The notes: a model not told the origin generated them from the letters alone. Numbered from the stretch's first letter, positions 1-9,542 are shown. The stretch: DNA of 64,000 nucleotides from Exiguobacterium sp. s146 (GCF_018618415.1 NZ_JACSMA010000006.1:1-64000), one strand, 5' to 3'. Made by a program: numbers and translations.

Positions 1-105
1 CTCTTGAAAATGACGAAGCTTGCGCTTCATTCAAAAATTGTAAAACTTATTTTTGCCTCATCGTTCAGTTTTCAAAGTTCGTCTGCCGCGCTTGGCGACT
101 AAATG
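1..105 (-). other. rRNA-operon leader-like sequence
   Basis: On the minus strand this stretch contains TTTGAAAACTGAACGATGAG, the conserved block found in leaders and spacers of Bacillales rRNA operons, directly downstream of a strong promoter. The 16S gene itself would lie left of the window and is not visible. Inference from sequence resemblance; an alternative is a stable-RNA remnant. Confidence 0.5.
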
Positions 106-135
106 ATAATAACATTTATCGTTATTGTGTGTCAA
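106..135 (-). promoter_or_regulatory. strong sigma-A promoter, probably of an rRNA operon reading leftward
   Basis: Minus strand: -35 TTGACA (135..130), 18-nt spacer, -10 TATTAT (111..106). It reads into the rRNA-leader-like block. In 136..333, up to the VanW-like gene, I see only AT-rich sequence without a recognisable element. Confidence 0.55.
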
Positions 136-333
136 CCACTTTGTTCACATAGTTGTAAGCATCGCTGGCAACAGAGATAACTATAGCATCCCCTTCTACC
201 AGATGGCAAGCATTATTCTAAAAAAACTTTAATTTTTTTCCATCCTCTCCATTTTAATTCTTTGGTTTCGAGAAGGGCATTATTCCCTGTTGGCGAATAC
301 ACATTAGTACCAACGTAAAGAAGGTGACACCCG

Positions 334-1167
334 ATGCTTCAACTGCAGCCAAAGAAACGATCGAACCTGCGCATATGGGCAGGAACCCAGTATTACACAC
401 TAAAACGCCAGGCTCAATGGATAACGGACGGGAAACAGTATACTACTCAACGAAACACCAAACCGTTGCCTCATCTCATCCAGGAGCACCGCACCCCACT
501 CTACCGAAGATTACGCGACGTCGATCTCGAGATGCAACAGAATAAAGTCATCAACCTCAACATCGCCATCAAACAGTTAAACGGCATCATCGTCTCTCCG
601 AACGAAGTCCTCTCCTATTGGAAAACCATTGGACGACCAACCAAGCGAAAAGGCTATGTGGACGGAATGATTTTGCATTACGGCAAGGTCACGACTGGAA
701 CCGGGGGCGGATTATGTCAATTATCCAACTTGATTTATTGGATCACACTCCATAGCCCCCTCACCGTGACCGAGCGTTACCGCCACAGTTATGATGTCTT
801 CCCAGATTCACGAAGAGATCAACCATTCGGGAGTGGGGCCACATGCTCCTACAACTATTTAGACCTTCAAATCACCAATCAGACTGCACAGACGTTTCAA
901 CTCCTTCTATATATAGAGGGGGATTATCTCGTCGGGCAATGGCGGTCCAATATTCCACCAACCGTTCAATATAAGATATATGAAGAAAACCATCACTTCA
1001 CGAATGAATGGTGGGGCGGAACCGTTCGGCATAATCAAATATTCAGAAGCGTGCTCTCGCAAGATGGCACGTTCATCCGAAATGAGTTCATCACAGAAAA
1101 CCATGCCTTAACTATGTACGACCCCTTCTTGCCAGAAAACACCGCATACAAAAAAGCCGACTCATAA
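334..1167 (+). CDS. VanW-like family protein
   Basis: A 277-residue protein. Residues about 121-136 read TGTGGGLCQLSNLIYW, the hallmark glycine-rich/cysteine motif of VanW-type proteins (named after a gene of the vanB vancomycin-resistance cluster; biochemical role unknown). After it come HSYDVFPDSRR and a beta-rich C-terminal part, as usual in the family. There is no signal peptide or membrane segment. ATG start preceded by GAAGGTG. No van resistance genes are nearby, so a resistance role should not be assumed. It converges on the purine permease and shares a bidirectional terminator whose loop contains its stop codon. Confidence 0.8.
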   Translation: MLQLQPKKRSNLRIWAGTQYYTLKRQAQWITDGKQYTTQRNTKPLPHLIQEHRTPLYRRLRDVDLEMQQNKVINLNIAIKQLNGIIVSPNEVLSYWKTIGRPTKRKGYVDGMILHYGKVTTGTGGGLCQLSNLIYWITLHSPLTVTERYRHSYDVFPDSRRDQPFGSGATCSYNYLDLQITNQTAQTFQLLLYIEGDYLVGQWRSNIPPTVQYKIYEENHHFTNEWWGGTVRHNQIFRSVLSQDGTFIRNEFITENHALTMYDPFLPENTAYKKADS

Positions 1168-1186
1168 ACCGAGTCGGCTTTCGTTT
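1151..1186. terminator. bidirectional terminator between VanW-like gene and permease
   Basis: Stem AAGCCGACTC / GAGTCGGCTT with a short loop, A-run on the left and TTTCGTTT on the right. The stop codon of the plus-strand gene lies in the loop. Confidence 0.8.
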
Positions 1187-1188
1187 CA

Positions 1189-2550
1189 TTACGCGTGTGG
1201 CAAGAATATAAAGTAAGCCAAGAAGATGACCAACATACCGTACATGATTGGGTGAATCTCTTTCGTCTTCCCTTTCGCAATCATCATGAGCGGATACAAG
1301 ATGAACCCGAGCCCAATCCCCGTCGCAATCGACGAAGTGAGCGGCATCATCAGAATCGTCATGAATGAGGGAATCGCGATTTCTAACTTTCTCCAGTCGA
1401 TATCGAGCAATGCTGAAGCCATGAGCACTCCAACAATAATCAATGCCGGGGCTGTGACTGCCGATGTAACGACTGCCAAGAGCGGTGAGAAGAAGAGCGC
1501 CAATCCGAAGAACAAACCTGCGAATACAGCTGTCAATCCCGAACGACCACCGGCCGCTACACCTGCTGACGATTCAACATATGACGTCGCAGTCGATGTT
1601 CCAAAGATTGCACCTGCCACTGTTGCTGTCGAGTCAGCCATGAGCGCCTTGCTGGCACGTGGTACTTTGTTGTCCTTCATAATCCCCGCTTGACGAGCCA
1701 CCGCTACGAGCGTACCCGCTGTATCAAAGAAGTCAATGAAGAAGAACGTCAAGATGACGACTAGCATTTGGACCGTGAAGACTTCCGAGAAGTTAATGAA
1801 CGCTTGTCCGAACGTCGATGACATGCTCGGCGGTGCCGAAATAATGTCCGAGATAGCAGTCGGTGTCGGTACAAGATTGAAGATCATACCGACGATTGCT
1901 GTAAGAAGCATACCGATAAAGATGCCGCCTTTAATGTTTCGAACCATTAACAAGGCTGTCACGACAAGACCGAATACCGAAAGGAGTGTCGTCCCTGTTC
2001 CGAGTGAACCGAGACCGACGAGCGTCGCTTCGTTGGCGACGACGATACCCGCATTTTTTAAACCGATGAAGGCGATAAAGAAACCAATCCCTGCCGCGAC
2101 CGCCATTTTGAGTGGTCCTGGAATTGCGTTGACGACTGTCTCACGAATCCCAGACAGTGTTAACACGATAAAGAACAAACCAGAAACGAGAACACCTGAT
2201 AGTGCCGTCTGCCATGGAATCCCCATGCCAAGGACTACACTGTAAGCGAAAAAGGCGTTAAGTCCCATACCCGGCGCAATCGCAATCGGATAGTTAGCGA
2301 ACAAGCCCATCATAAGAGAGCCGACGAGTGCAACGAGGCCTGTTGCCACGAAGACAGCACCCGTATCCATACCAGCTTCCCCTAATACGTTCGGGTTAAC
2401 GAACAAGATGTAAGCCATCGCTAGAAACGTAGTGAACCCTGCGACCAATTCCGTTTTGACGTTTGTTCCAAGCTCATTCAATTGGAAGTAACGTTCAATC
2501 CGACTTCCTGATGGTTGGTGATTTGGTTCTTGCTTGAGCTGTGTGCTCAT
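1189..2550 (-). CDS. pbuG: guanine/hypoxanthine permease (NCS2/AzgA type)
   Basis: A 453-residue polytopic membrane protein of the nucleobase-cation symporter 2 AzgA/PbuG branch, which imports hypoxanthine and guanine by proton symport. Visible family signatures are TELVAGFTTFLAMAYILFVN near the N-terminus, APGMGLNAFFAYSVV, FFFIDFFDTAGTLVAVARQAG, and TSTATSYVESSAGVAAGGRSG. The start at 2550 is chosen because AGGAGG sits 7 nt upstream and the family begins here; a longer reading frame to 2670 would run through the riboswitch expression platform. Transcription is predicted to be controlled by the guanine riboswitch just upstream. The symbol follows B. subtilis; PbuO is a close paralogue and could equally apply. 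Confidence 0.88.
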   Translation of the reverse strand: MSTQLKQEPNHQPSGSRIERYFQLNELGTNVKTELVAGFTTFLAMAYILFVNPNVLGEAGMDTGAVFVATGLVALVGSLMMGLFANYPIAIAPGMGLNAFFAYSVVLGMGIPWQTALSGVLVSGLFFIVLTLSGIRETVVNAIPGPLKMAVAAGIGFFIAFIGLKNAGIVVANEATLVGLGSLGTGTTLLSVFGLVVTALLMVRNIKGGIFIGMLLTAIVGMIFNLVPTPTAISDIISAPPSMSSTFGQAFINFSEVFTVQMLVVILTFFFIDFFDTAGTLVAVARQAGIMKDNKVPRASKALMADSTATVAGAIFGTSTATSYVESSAGVAAGGRSGLTAVFAGLFFGLALFFSPLLAVVTSAVTAPALIIVGVLMASALLDIDWRKLEIAIPSFMTILMMPLTSSIATGIGLGFILYPLMMIAKGKTKEIHPIMYGMLVIFLAYFIFLPHA

Positions 2551-2582
2551 TGATTTTCCTCCTTGGCTCGCCGTAAAACGAG

Positions 2583-2612
2583 AAAAGGTCCCCGATTGAT
2601 AACCGGAGACCC
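2583..2612 (-). terminator. riboswitch-controlled attenuator hairpin upstream of the permease
   Basis: Minus strand: GGTCTCCG loop CGGGGACC followed by TTTT, lying between the purine aptamer and the permease RBS. This is the classic position of an OFF-switch terminator. Confidence 0.75.
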
Positions 2613-2654
2613 CACGCGAAACATACAGGGACATACGTCCCCGGTCTATGTCTC

Positions 2655-2721
2655 GCCGTAGTGAAATCATTTAAGGTGATTTCGTAGAGACTCTCGGGCC
2701 ATATTCCCGATATTATACGGC
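2655..2721 (-). promoter_or_regulatory. purine riboswitch aptamer, guanine-type
   Basis: P1 pairs GCCGTA with TACGGC. The junction and loop blocks match the family: TATAAT, AATATGG, GTCTCTACG, CCTTAAAT and the 3' CACTACG. The specificity position in the 3' junction is C, which in this family selects guanine/hypoxanthine rather than adenine. It precedes an attenuator and the permease gene. Confidence 0.9.
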
Positions 2722-2845
2722 AAAATAATTTTTAATTGTTCGGATATGATAAGAACGTTTTTATCTTAACAACGGCGAAATTGAATGTCAACAGAAATAA
2801 CGGATTTTAATCAATTGTATTGCTTTAATGTTCGGATTTACCAAA

Positions 2846-2875
2846 TAAAAACAGAGGGGATGGTTCCCCTCTGTT
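2846..2875 (-). terminator. terminator of guaA
   Basis: Minus strand: CAGAGGGGA loop TCCCCTCTG followed by TTTTT, immediately after the guaA stop codon. Confidence 0.85.
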
Positions 2876-2877
2876 GG

Positions 2878-4419
2878 TTATTCCCACTCGATTGTCGCTG
2901 GTGGTTTCGATGTGATGTCGTACAGGACGCGGTTGACGTGACTGACTTCGTTGACGATGCGAACTGAGATTTTCTCGAGTACATCCCATGGAATGCGAGC
3001 CCAATCTGACGTCATCCCGTCAATCGATGTGACGGCACGGACGCCGACCGCATAGTCATACGTCCGCTCGTCGCCCATGACACCAACTGAACGAATCGGT
3101 GTAAGCACTGTGAAGTATTGCCAAATGTCACGTTCGAGACCGGCTTTCTTCACTTCTTCGCGTAGGATTGCATCTGACTCACGCACGATTTCGAGTTTTT
3201 CTTCAGTGATTTCGCCGAGGACACGAATGCCAAGACCTGGTCCCGGGAACGGTTGACGCCAAACGATATAGTCCGGTAACCCGAGTTCAGTCCCGAGTTC
3301 ACGTACTTCATCTTTAAAGAGCGTGTTAAGCGGCTCAATCAATTTGAAGTTCATGTCTTCCGGCAGTCCACCGACGTTATGGTGCGACTTGATCGTTTGA
3401 GCCGTATCCGTCCCACTCTCGATGATATCCGTATAAAGCGTACCTTGGGCGAGAAAATCCATGTCCACAAGTTTCGACGCTTCTTCGTCAAACACGTAGA
3501 TGAACTCGTTGCCGATGATTTTACGCTTTTGTTCCGGGTCTGAAACGCCGGCGAGTTTCGCCATGAAACGATCACGCGCGTCAATCTTGATGACTTTCAT
3601 GTTGAAGCCGTCTGCGAACGTCTTCATAACGCTGTCCGCTTCGTTTTTACGGAGCAAACCGTGATCGACGAACATACACGTCAACTGGTCGCCGATGGCG
3701 CGATGAACGAGCGCTGCGACAACCGACGAATCGACGCCGCCTGACAACGCGCAAAGAACTTGCTTGTCGCCGACAATCTCGCGAATCTTCTCGACTTCGA
3801 TGTCGATAAAGTTCTCCATCGACCATTCACCTTTGGCACCACACACTTCATAGATGAAGTTTTTCAAGATGTCGTTACCATACTCAGAGTGACGGACTTC
3901 CGGATGGTACTGGACGCCGTACATTTTGAGGTCGTCACTCTTAATCGAAGCGACCGGACATGACGGGTTCGTCCCATCGACGATAAATCCTGGTGGAGCT
4001 TCCATGACGAGGTCGCCGTGGCTCATCCACACCGTATGTTCTACTGGGAGACCCTTATAAAGAGCCGACGCTTCCGGTGTCGAGAAGAGAGTCGCTTTTC
4101 CGTACTCACGATGCGCCGCTCGTTCGACCCGTCCACCGAAGTGATGTGTCATGAGCTGCATGCCGTAGCAGATTCCGAAAATCGGAATGCCAAGTTCGAA
4201 AATTTCTGGGTCACAGCGATAAGCGCCTTCCGCGTACACACTGTTCGGTCCACCCGAGAAAATAATACCGGCCGGAGCCAGTTCACGAATCTCAGCAGCG
4301 GTCATCTTGTGGGAATGAAGCTCACTATATACACCAAGGTCACGCACGCGACGTGTGATCAACTGGTTGTACTGGCCTCCAAAGTCGAGCACCAAAATCA
4401 TCTCTTGTTCTATTTTCAC
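2878..4419 (-). CDS. guaA: GMP synthase (glutamine-hydrolysing)
   Basis: 513 residues, normal length. It converts XMP plus glutamine and ATP to GMP, the last step of guanine nucleotide synthesis. The N-terminal class I amidotransferase domain shows the nucleophile motif FGICYGMQ and the catalytic histidine in VQYHPEV. The central ATP pyrophosphatase domain has the P-loop LSGGVDSSV, and the C-terminal dimerisation domain ends in [11 protein letters not shown]. The GTG start at 4419 is preceded by GGTGGAGG at good spacing; an upstream ATG would lie in the terminator region. A guanine riboswitch and attenuator precede it, so it is repressed when guanine is abundant. Confidence 0.96.
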   Translation of the reverse strand: MKIEQEMILVLDFGGQYNQLITRRVRDLGVYSELHSHKMTAAEIRELAPAGIIFSGGPNSVYAEGAYRCDPEIFELGIPIFGICYGMQLMTHHFGGRVERAAHREYGKATLFSTPEASALYKGLPVEHTVWMSHGDLVMEAPPGFIVDGTNPSCPVASIKSDDLKMYGVQYHPEVRHSEYGNDILKNFIYEVCGAKGEWSMENFIDIEVEKIREIVGDKQVLCALSGGVDSSVVAALVHRAIGDQLTCMFVDHGLLRKNEADSVMKTFADGFNMKVIKIDARDRFMAKLAGVSDPEQKRKIIGNEFIYVFDEEASKLVDMDFLAQGTLYTDIIESGTDTAQTIKSHHNVGGLPEDMNFKLIEPLNTLFKDEVRELGTELGLPDYIVWRQPFPGPGLGIRVLGEITEEKLEIVRESDAILREEVKKAGLERDIWQYFTVLTPIRSVGVMGDERTYDYAVGVRAVTSIDGMTSDWARIPWDVLEKISVRIVNEVSHVNRVLYDITSKPPATIEWE

Positions 4420-4447
4420 AAAACCTCCACCTTTCTGCCTTCTTCTC

Positions 4448-4500
4448 AAAAAAAGAGCGAGCTTCTCCTACGGATTCACCAAACCGAAGAAGAAGCACGC
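4448..4500 (-). terminator. attenuator of the guaA riboswitch
   Basis: Minus strand: long imperfect hairpin GCTTCTTCTTCGG / CCGTAGGAGAAGC followed shortly by a run of seven T, between the aptamer and the guaA start. Confidence 0.65.
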
Positions 4501-4526
4501 CCTTTTCTGTGTATACGAAACGTGCT

Positions 4527-4596
4527 CCTTCATAGTCGGTCCATTTACGGTGGTCCGGTAGAGACTCTCGCGCCAATTCGCGAGTATATACGAAGG
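4527..4596 (-). promoter_or_regulatory. purine riboswitch aptamer of guaA, guanine-type
   Basis: P1 pairs CCTTCGTA with TATGAAGG. Core blocks are TATAT, GTCTCTACCGG, CCGTAAATGG and CCGACTATG. The discriminating base in GACTATG is C, predicting guanine binding. Loop sequences show the TTGG and GTCTC pattern typical of P2/P3 capping loops. Confidence 0.92.
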
Positions 4597-4627
4597 AATG
4601 CTGTTCAATTATCTAACTAATGCGTCT

Positions 4628-4656
4628 ATCTTACTGTATGCATCCACCTACTTCAA
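4628..4656 (-). promoter_or_regulatory. candidate guaA promoter
   Basis: Minus strand: TTGAAG, 17-nt spacer, TAAGAT, about 30 nt upstream of the aptamer. The -35 overlaps the last codons of the transglutaminase gene. Confidence 0.45.
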
Positions 4657-6749
4657 CTCATAATTCGACGAATCATGATTTTCCAATATTCTTTATATTT
4701 TGAATTCGGCGTTTTTTCAGCATAGATACTTTGTTCAAACAATCGGGTCAATCTCGTCATTTCCGTTGATTCATAATACGCATCGACCTCTGCAGCGAGT
4801 TCGGATGGCGTGCGTCCGTCGACTTTGAAACCTGCTCCACGAAGCCGTTTGACCAAATAGCGATGCATGGCGACGAGTCGATTTTCGTTCAATGGACGCC
4901 GTGTCCACCAGAGCATCATGACGAAGCGTTCAATCGATTTGTGGTTCCATACAAGAATGGCGACCGTAAAGACAATCACAATCCAGCCCCACACCGGCAT
5001 ATTCCAGTTTTCCGTCGCCGGCTCTCCTGAAGTCACATCATCGAGTGCCAGCTCTTCTTGTGGACGGTTCGTCGGCTCGTCGTCTTGCGACGCTTGTGGA
5101 TCGTTGGCCGCTGGATCTTCTGCGTTCGCTTCATCCTCTGTCTCGACTTGAAGCAAGTTGGCATCCGAGAAACTGATGGTCGCCTCGAGCGGGACCCAGC
5201 CTGCTCCCTCGACGAAGTATTCCACCCAAGAGTGGGCATGGCGGTTTCGGATGGTGTACTCTTCTTCCCCTTGGATAATCCCGCGTGCATCACCCATCGT
5301 GAAGCCTTTAACCCAACGCGTCGGGACCCCGCTCGCCCGAAGAAGGACGGCAGCCGAGGTCGAGAAGTTGTCGCAGTAGCCAATTAATGTATCGAACAGA
5401 AATTGATCGACGTAATCCGTATCACCTTCCGGGACGGCCACATCTTCCGTGTTGTATTGGAAATCCCCAGATCGGAAGTAGGTTTGAACTGCTTGCGCCT
5501 GGTCATACGGCGTCTCGCTGTCGCCCGTGATATCGGCCGACAAGTCTCGGACACGTTCGGGAAGCGAGTCCGGTAATTGTAGGTACGCCTGTCGCTCTTC
5601 TTCCGTCAATGTCGTTACCGGTTCATTCAACGCCAGTTGTTCCTCTGTGAAGGAAGGGACACTGTAACGAAGTTGAATCGTCTGAGGAGTCGTTTGTCCG
5701 TCATTGTCGAACACGATTTTCCCGGATGGTCGGATGTGGATCGTCTCATTCGGAAACGGTTCTTCGATATTCCCGACTCGGAACTGAGTGCCGTTTTCCG
5801 TCTCGGTCGCCTGCGGATACTCTCCGCCATACGGGACGAACGTCTGGCGCCGGTCAAATCGGAGCAATGCCTGTTCCGGCGTCGTATCGACAGCTTGATC
5901 GACAAGTTGCCCACGGTTATATTCGGAATCGAGGACCGGGGACTCGACCCAACCTTTCCCCGTATAAATCTCTTTTGATTCGATGCGCCAATAGCGTGCC
6001 GGCACTCCACGGGCGATGAAGACGATGCCGTCGTCTTGCTCAAACGGTCCACCGAGTTGTTCATCGTTCACCCCATAGCCGACACGGCCGCTGCCTGAAC
6101 CTTCATCGTTCACCGCGTTTTGGAAACTCGTCGTCAAACGGTCGGACCAATCGCCTTCGAGCGTCGGGGACACGCTGGCGAGCGCCAACACGACTGAGGC
6201 GAGGAGCGCGATGCTGACATAGCGGACGAGCGACTTGCTCGGGCTTTTCGCCAAGTCGGTGACGAAGAGCAACAGAAGCGACGCTAAAATCGCCAGTAAA
6301 ATCTTCCCTTCCCCGTCATAAAGCGTCCATGTGTCAAAGTAAGCCATCAATCCGAGCGTCGAGACGATCATCCCAAGTACGAAGCCGTAGCTCGGACACG
6401 TGCGCCCGACAAGAATAGCGAACAGCACCCCGATCAGCGCCATCGCCGAGAAGAAAATCGCTTCTTCCGGCAAAGCCCCGCTCAGTACCCCGCTCAAATC
6501 GTCTAACCAAAGACCGAACCAATCTAGAATACTCCCGTGGTACACGTATAAGACGATAAAGAAGTTGAAGACGACCACGCCGATAAAACCATACCAAGGC
6601 AATAAGCTCGCAAACATCGGAACGAGAAGCAGGAACAAGAACGGCCAGTTAACATCAAATGTCGTACTGCCCACAATCGGCTCGACCCAAAATGACAACA
6701 AGTAGGCGGCAAGCGCCGTATAGACGATTCGTTTCAACCATGCCGTCAT
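4653..6749 (-). CDS. TgpA-like membrane transglutaminase
   Basis: 698 residues. The first 200 contain about six membrane segments (DUF3488/TgpA N-terminal type). A large extracytoplasmic part follows, with a transglutaminase core: nucleophile in LIGYCDNFSTSAAVLLRASG near residue 456 and histidine in RNRHAHSWVEYF near 504, followed by GWVPLEAT. A linker rich in D, E, N and Q (about 540-590), one more TM (WGWIVIVFTVAILVW) and a cytoplasmic DUF4129-like tail complete it. It is the third gene of a MoxR-DUF58-transglutaminase operon, overlapping DUF58 by 4 nt. Such operons are common in bacteria; the physiological substrate is not known. Confidence 0.85.
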   Translation of the reverse strand: MTAWLKRIVYTALAAYLLSFWVEPIVGSTTFDVNWPFLFLLLVPMFASLLPWYGFIGVVVFNFFIVLYVYHGSILDWFGLWLDDLSGVLSGALPEEAIFFSAMALIGVLFAILVGRTCPSYGFVLGMIVSTLGLMAYFDTWTLYDGEGKILLAILASLLLLFVTDLAKSPSKSLVRYVSIALLASVVLALASVSPTLEGDWSDRLTTSFQNAVNDEGSGSGRVGYGVNDEQLGGPFEQDDGIVFIARGVPARYWRIESKEIYTGKGWVESPVLDSEYNRGQLVDQAVDTTPEQALLRFDRRQTFVPYGGEYPQATETENGTQFRVGNIEEPFPNETIHIRPSGKIVFDNDGQTTPQTIQLRYSVPSFTEEQLALNEPVTTLTEEERQAYLQLPDSLPERVRDLSADITGDSETPYDQAQAVQTYFRSGDFQYNTEDVAVPEGDTDYVDQFLFDTLIGYCDNFSTSAAVLLRASGVPTRWVKGFTMGDARGIIQGEEEYTIRNRHAHSWVEYFVEGAGWVPLEATISFSDANLLQVETEDEANAEDPAANDPQASQDDEPTNRPQEELALDDVTSGEPATENWNMPVWGWIVIVFTVAILVWNHKSIERFVMMLWWTRRPLNENRLVAMHRYLVKRLRGAGFKVDGRTPSELAAEVDAYYESTEMTRLTRLFEQSIYAEKTPNSKYKEYWKIMIRRIMS

Positions 6750-7813
6750 GTCGTCACCTCGTTCGCCGTGTACAAGTGGTAGCTGCCTTGTGTCTCATTC
6801 ATGACCTCACGCACCCATTTCGTCTCGAGCGGGCTAATCAAAATTAAGTTCCCCACTTCTTGCGGTAAGTTGCGTTTGACCCGTTCAACGAGGCGTCCTT
6901 CTGGTTCCGGTGTAGCCGTCAGCAAGTAATGACCGACTTCGGCGCTTTGGTCCGGCAAATGGAATAGACGGACCTGCTCTTCGATGACATACAGTTCGAA
7001 CGGCAGATTTTTCCGCTCGAGCTGTCGGATGGCACCGACGAGAAGCGACAACGAACGTTCGAACGCTTCTTCATGTCCGGCCATGGTCGACGGGACGAAG
7101 ACGAGCGACAGTTTCTTCTCCTGTTCTTGGTCGAACGTTTTCGTCATCAAGTTCCCACGTCGAGCCGATGCTTTCCAATCGATTCGACCGATGCGGTCAC
7201 CGGCCGCATACTCACGGACACCGCTCGTCGTATTGGCGACCTCGGTATATATCCGCGTGCGACGATACTGTTCACCTCGACCTCCGACTTGTTCGTCACG
7301 CGGCAAGTCGAACGGAAGTTCAGCAGGCGAGACTTCGACGACCGTCTCGAGCCGCAACGTCCGTTTGCGGTCAAACAGGCCGAACACGTCTCTCACGTGA
7401 AGGACCGTCCGATCGAACACGTGAATACCGCGGCGAATTTGCTCGATTTCATAATGGACCGTCTCCGTCCGTCGAAAGAAGCGGTCGACCGGGGTAACAA
7501 TGACGTCCGTCGATGATGCAAGTCGCAGTGGCGGTGTCTCCTCCAACGTGACGACCCCGATGAGAAACGGGTATTTGCGCTCCACTTGCAGTTCTACGTC
7601 CATCGTTTGGCCCGAGACGAGCCGTTTCGTCGTCACACGTCGTGACACGTTCGCGGCTGTGACCGGATAAACCATGAAAATCGTCCAATAGGCGGCCAGG
7701 ACAAAAAATGACCACCAGAGCGTCGACGCGACGATACTGCCTTCAATCCGGGCGAATGCGTAAAGTCCGAATGCCGCCGCCCACACAAGGAACAGCTTCA
7801 TCCAATTTTTCAT
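6746..7813 (-). CDS. DUF58 domain protein
   Basis: 355 residues with two N-terminal membrane segments, then a von Willebrand factor-like DUF58 domain. The signature is visible as REYAAGDRIGRIDWKASARR and NLMTKTFDQE at about residues 200-230. In operons of this type the protein works next to a MoxR AAA ATPase, but its molecular role is not established. Start and stop codons overlap both neighbours by 4 nt (ATGA), so translation is coupled. Confidence 0.85.
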   Translation of the reverse strand: MKNWMKLFLVWAAAFGLYAFARIEGSIVASTLWWSFFVLAAYWTIFMVYPVTAANVSRRVTTKRLVSGQTMDVELQVERKYPFLIGVVTLEETPPLRLASSTDVIVTPVDRFFRRTETVHYEIEQIRRGIHVFDRTVLHVRDVFGLFDRKRTLRLETVVEVSPAELPFDLPRDEQVGGRGEQYRRTRIYTEVANTTSGVREYAAGDRIGRIDWKASARRGNLMTKTFDQEQEKKLSLVFVPSTMAGHEEAFERSLSLLVGAIRQLERKNLPFELYVIEEQVRLFHLPDQSAEVGHYLLTATPEPEGRLVERVKRNLPQEVGNLILISPLETKWVREVMNETQGSYHLYTANEVTT

Positions 7814-8763
7814 ACTTCTTTGACCTCACGATCCATCGGTACCGGGAGTGAGTCGAGCCAGCCTTTGACGAGCTGTTCAGCCGTCTTGCCTTTATATCGC
7901 GCTTCGGCCGTCAATAGGATCCGATGGCCGAGCACACTGCCGGCGAGCGCCTTCACGTCATCCGGCAACACGAAGTCGCGGTCGTGGATATAAGCCCACG
8001 CTTGTGCCCCTTTCATTAAAGCGAGCGTCGCCCGTGGGCTGCCCCCGAGATACGTATTTGGGTCGTTGCGCGTCTCGTGAATCAAACGGACGATATATTG
8101 TTTGACGGCACTCGAGACGTGGACGTCACGCACTTCCCGTTGCATCTGTTCGACTTCTTGCTTCGTGATGACACTTTGCAACGCCTCGAGCGGTTCCGCC
8201 TTTTCAAATCGTGTCAGCAGCGCAATCTCTTCATTGAAAGACGGATAGCCCATCTCGATTTTAAGGAGGAATCGGTCCAGTTGCGCTTCTGGGAGCGGAT
8301 ACGTCCCTTCATGCTCGATCGGGTTTTGCGTCGCCATGACGAAAAACGGGGACGGCAAGATTTTAACTTCCCCGTCTACGGTCACGCTACGTTCCGCCAT
8401 CGCCTCAAGCAGGGCCGATTGCGTTTTCGGAGAGGTTCGGTTGATTTCATCGGCCAAGACGATATTGCCCATCAATGGGCCTGGCCGATATTCGAACTCT
8501 TTCGTCTTTTGGTTGTACATCGAGATTCCGGTCAAATCAGACGGTAACATGTCCGGCGTGAACTGGACCCGTTTGAAATCCAAATCGATGGCTCGACTGA
8601 ACGTCCGGACGAGCATCGTCTTCCCGACACCCGGGACATCTTCTAACAACACGTGCCCTCCGGCAAGTAAAGCAGTCAAACTTTTTGCGATGACATCTTC
8701 TTTTCCGACAATCACCGTCTCAATGGCATTGATAATCGATTGAATGGCTGGACGATATGACAT
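7810..8763 (-). CDS. MoxR-family AAA+ ATPase
   Basis: 317 residues. Walker A is DVPGVGKTML, Walker B is NIVLADEINR followed by TSPKTQSALLEAM, and the sensor region is MATQNPIEHEGTYPLPEAQLDRF. The C-terminal lid contains GGSPRATLALMKGAQAWA. MoxR ATPases act as chaperone-like remodelers for partner proteins with vWA or DUF58 domains, which fits its place as first gene of the operon with DUF58 and transglutaminase. ATG start follows AAAGGGG. Confidence 0.9.
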   Translation of the reverse strand: MSYRPAIQSIINAIETVIVGKEDVIAKSLTALLAGGHVLLEDVPGVGKTMLVRTFSRAIDLDFKRVQFTPDMLPSDLTGISMYNQKTKEFEYRPGPLMGNIVLADEINRTSPKTQSALLEAMAERSVTVDGEVKILPSPFFVMATQNPIEHEGTYPLPEAQLDRFLLKIEMGYPSFNEEIALLTRFEKAEPLEALQSVITKQEVEQMQREVRDVHVSSAVKQYIVRLIHETRNDPNTYLGGSPRATLALMKGAQAWAYIHDRDFVLPDDVKALAGSVLGHRILLTAEARYKGKTAEQLVKGWLDSLPVPMDREVKEV

Positions 8764-8894
8764 AGCCGACTCCCCTTTTTTTCTCTGATCGCTGACGCGT
8801 TAGAAATTAGAATGTTCTGACTTTATTGTGACACATTCCGACTCTCGTGTGAAAGAAAACCATCATGCCAATGGGCTTTCCGTTCTTTACCCGA

Positions 8895-8933
8895 AAAAAG
8901 ACGCCTTGTCTCCGATATGAGCAGGCGCCATTG
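8895..8933 (-). terminator. terminator of flavin reductase gene
   Basis: Minus strand: GGCGCCT / AGGCGTC hairpin followed by TTTTTT just past the stop codon. Confidence 0.6.
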
Positions 8934-8936
8934 CAT

Positions 8937-9542
8937 TTATTTTGGGCGTTCGATTTCGAACGATTCGCCGAGCGTCGCGTAGAAGTTACCAGCGAGTCGA
9001 CTCACCGGCCCCAAACGTTCGGCCTCGATACGTCCGGCTTCATAAAGCACCGGGTCAACGTGAAACCGAACGACTCGCGCAATCAATAAGTCGGCCGTCA
9101 CTTTTCCGTCATGCTCGATCGGGACATGGTGATGCAGTTTACACTCCATCCGAATTTTGGCTTCATGCACACCAGGCGTCTCGATGACATCACTCGGAGC
9201 GGTCGTGAACGTCGTGCGCTCGAGCTCACTTTCCGTCGGTCCTAAATTGGCCGCCGTCTCGTTGATGAGCGCGACGTTCGTCTCGTCGACGATATGGATG
9301 ACGAGTTCTTCGGTCGTTACCGCATTACGGGCCGTATCTTTCATGACACCGTTCTTCCGTTGAACCGACACCGATAACAGTGGCGGCTCGGACGACACGA
9401 TGTTGAAGTAACTAAATGGCGCAGCATTAATCGTCTCGCCGTTTCGGGTCGTCACAAATGCGATCGGTCGTGGTACGACACTTCCAATTAGAAATTTGTA
9501 CGTGTCTCGCTCGGTTAACGCGGATGGTTCAATCGATAGCAT
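8937..9542 (-). CDS. flavin reductase-like (FMN-binding split barrel) protein
   Basis: 201 residues. The N-terminal block YKFLIGSVVPRPIAFVTTRN followed by NAAPFSYFNIVSSEPPLLSVSV is typical of the flavin reductase/DIM6-NTAB family, which binds FMN and reduces flavins or acts as an FMN-dependent oxidoreductase. Later the family histidine-containing strand ECKLHHHVPI is present. It is monocistronic with its own terminator, and no partner monooxygenase is nearby, so the electron acceptor is unknown. Confidence 0.85.
   Translation of the reverse strand: MLSIEPSALTERDTYKFLIGSVVPRPIAFVTTRNGETINAAPFSYFNIVSSEPPLLSVSVQRKNGVMKDTARNAVTTEELVIHIVDETNVALINETAANLGPTESELERTTFTTAPSDVIETPGVHEAKIRMECKLHHHVPIEHDGKVTADLLIARVVRFHVDPVLYEAGRIEAERLGPVSRLAGNFYATLGESFEIERPK

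Noticed and set aside
334-1167. Vancomycin-resistance assignment for the VanW-like gene
   Set aside because: No ligase, dehydrogenase or VanRS genes are nearby; VanW-like proteins are common in sensitive Firmicutes.
1286-2245. Long plus-strand open frames opposite the permease
   Set aside because: They are shadows of the conserved minus-strand permease, without RBS and with poor composition.
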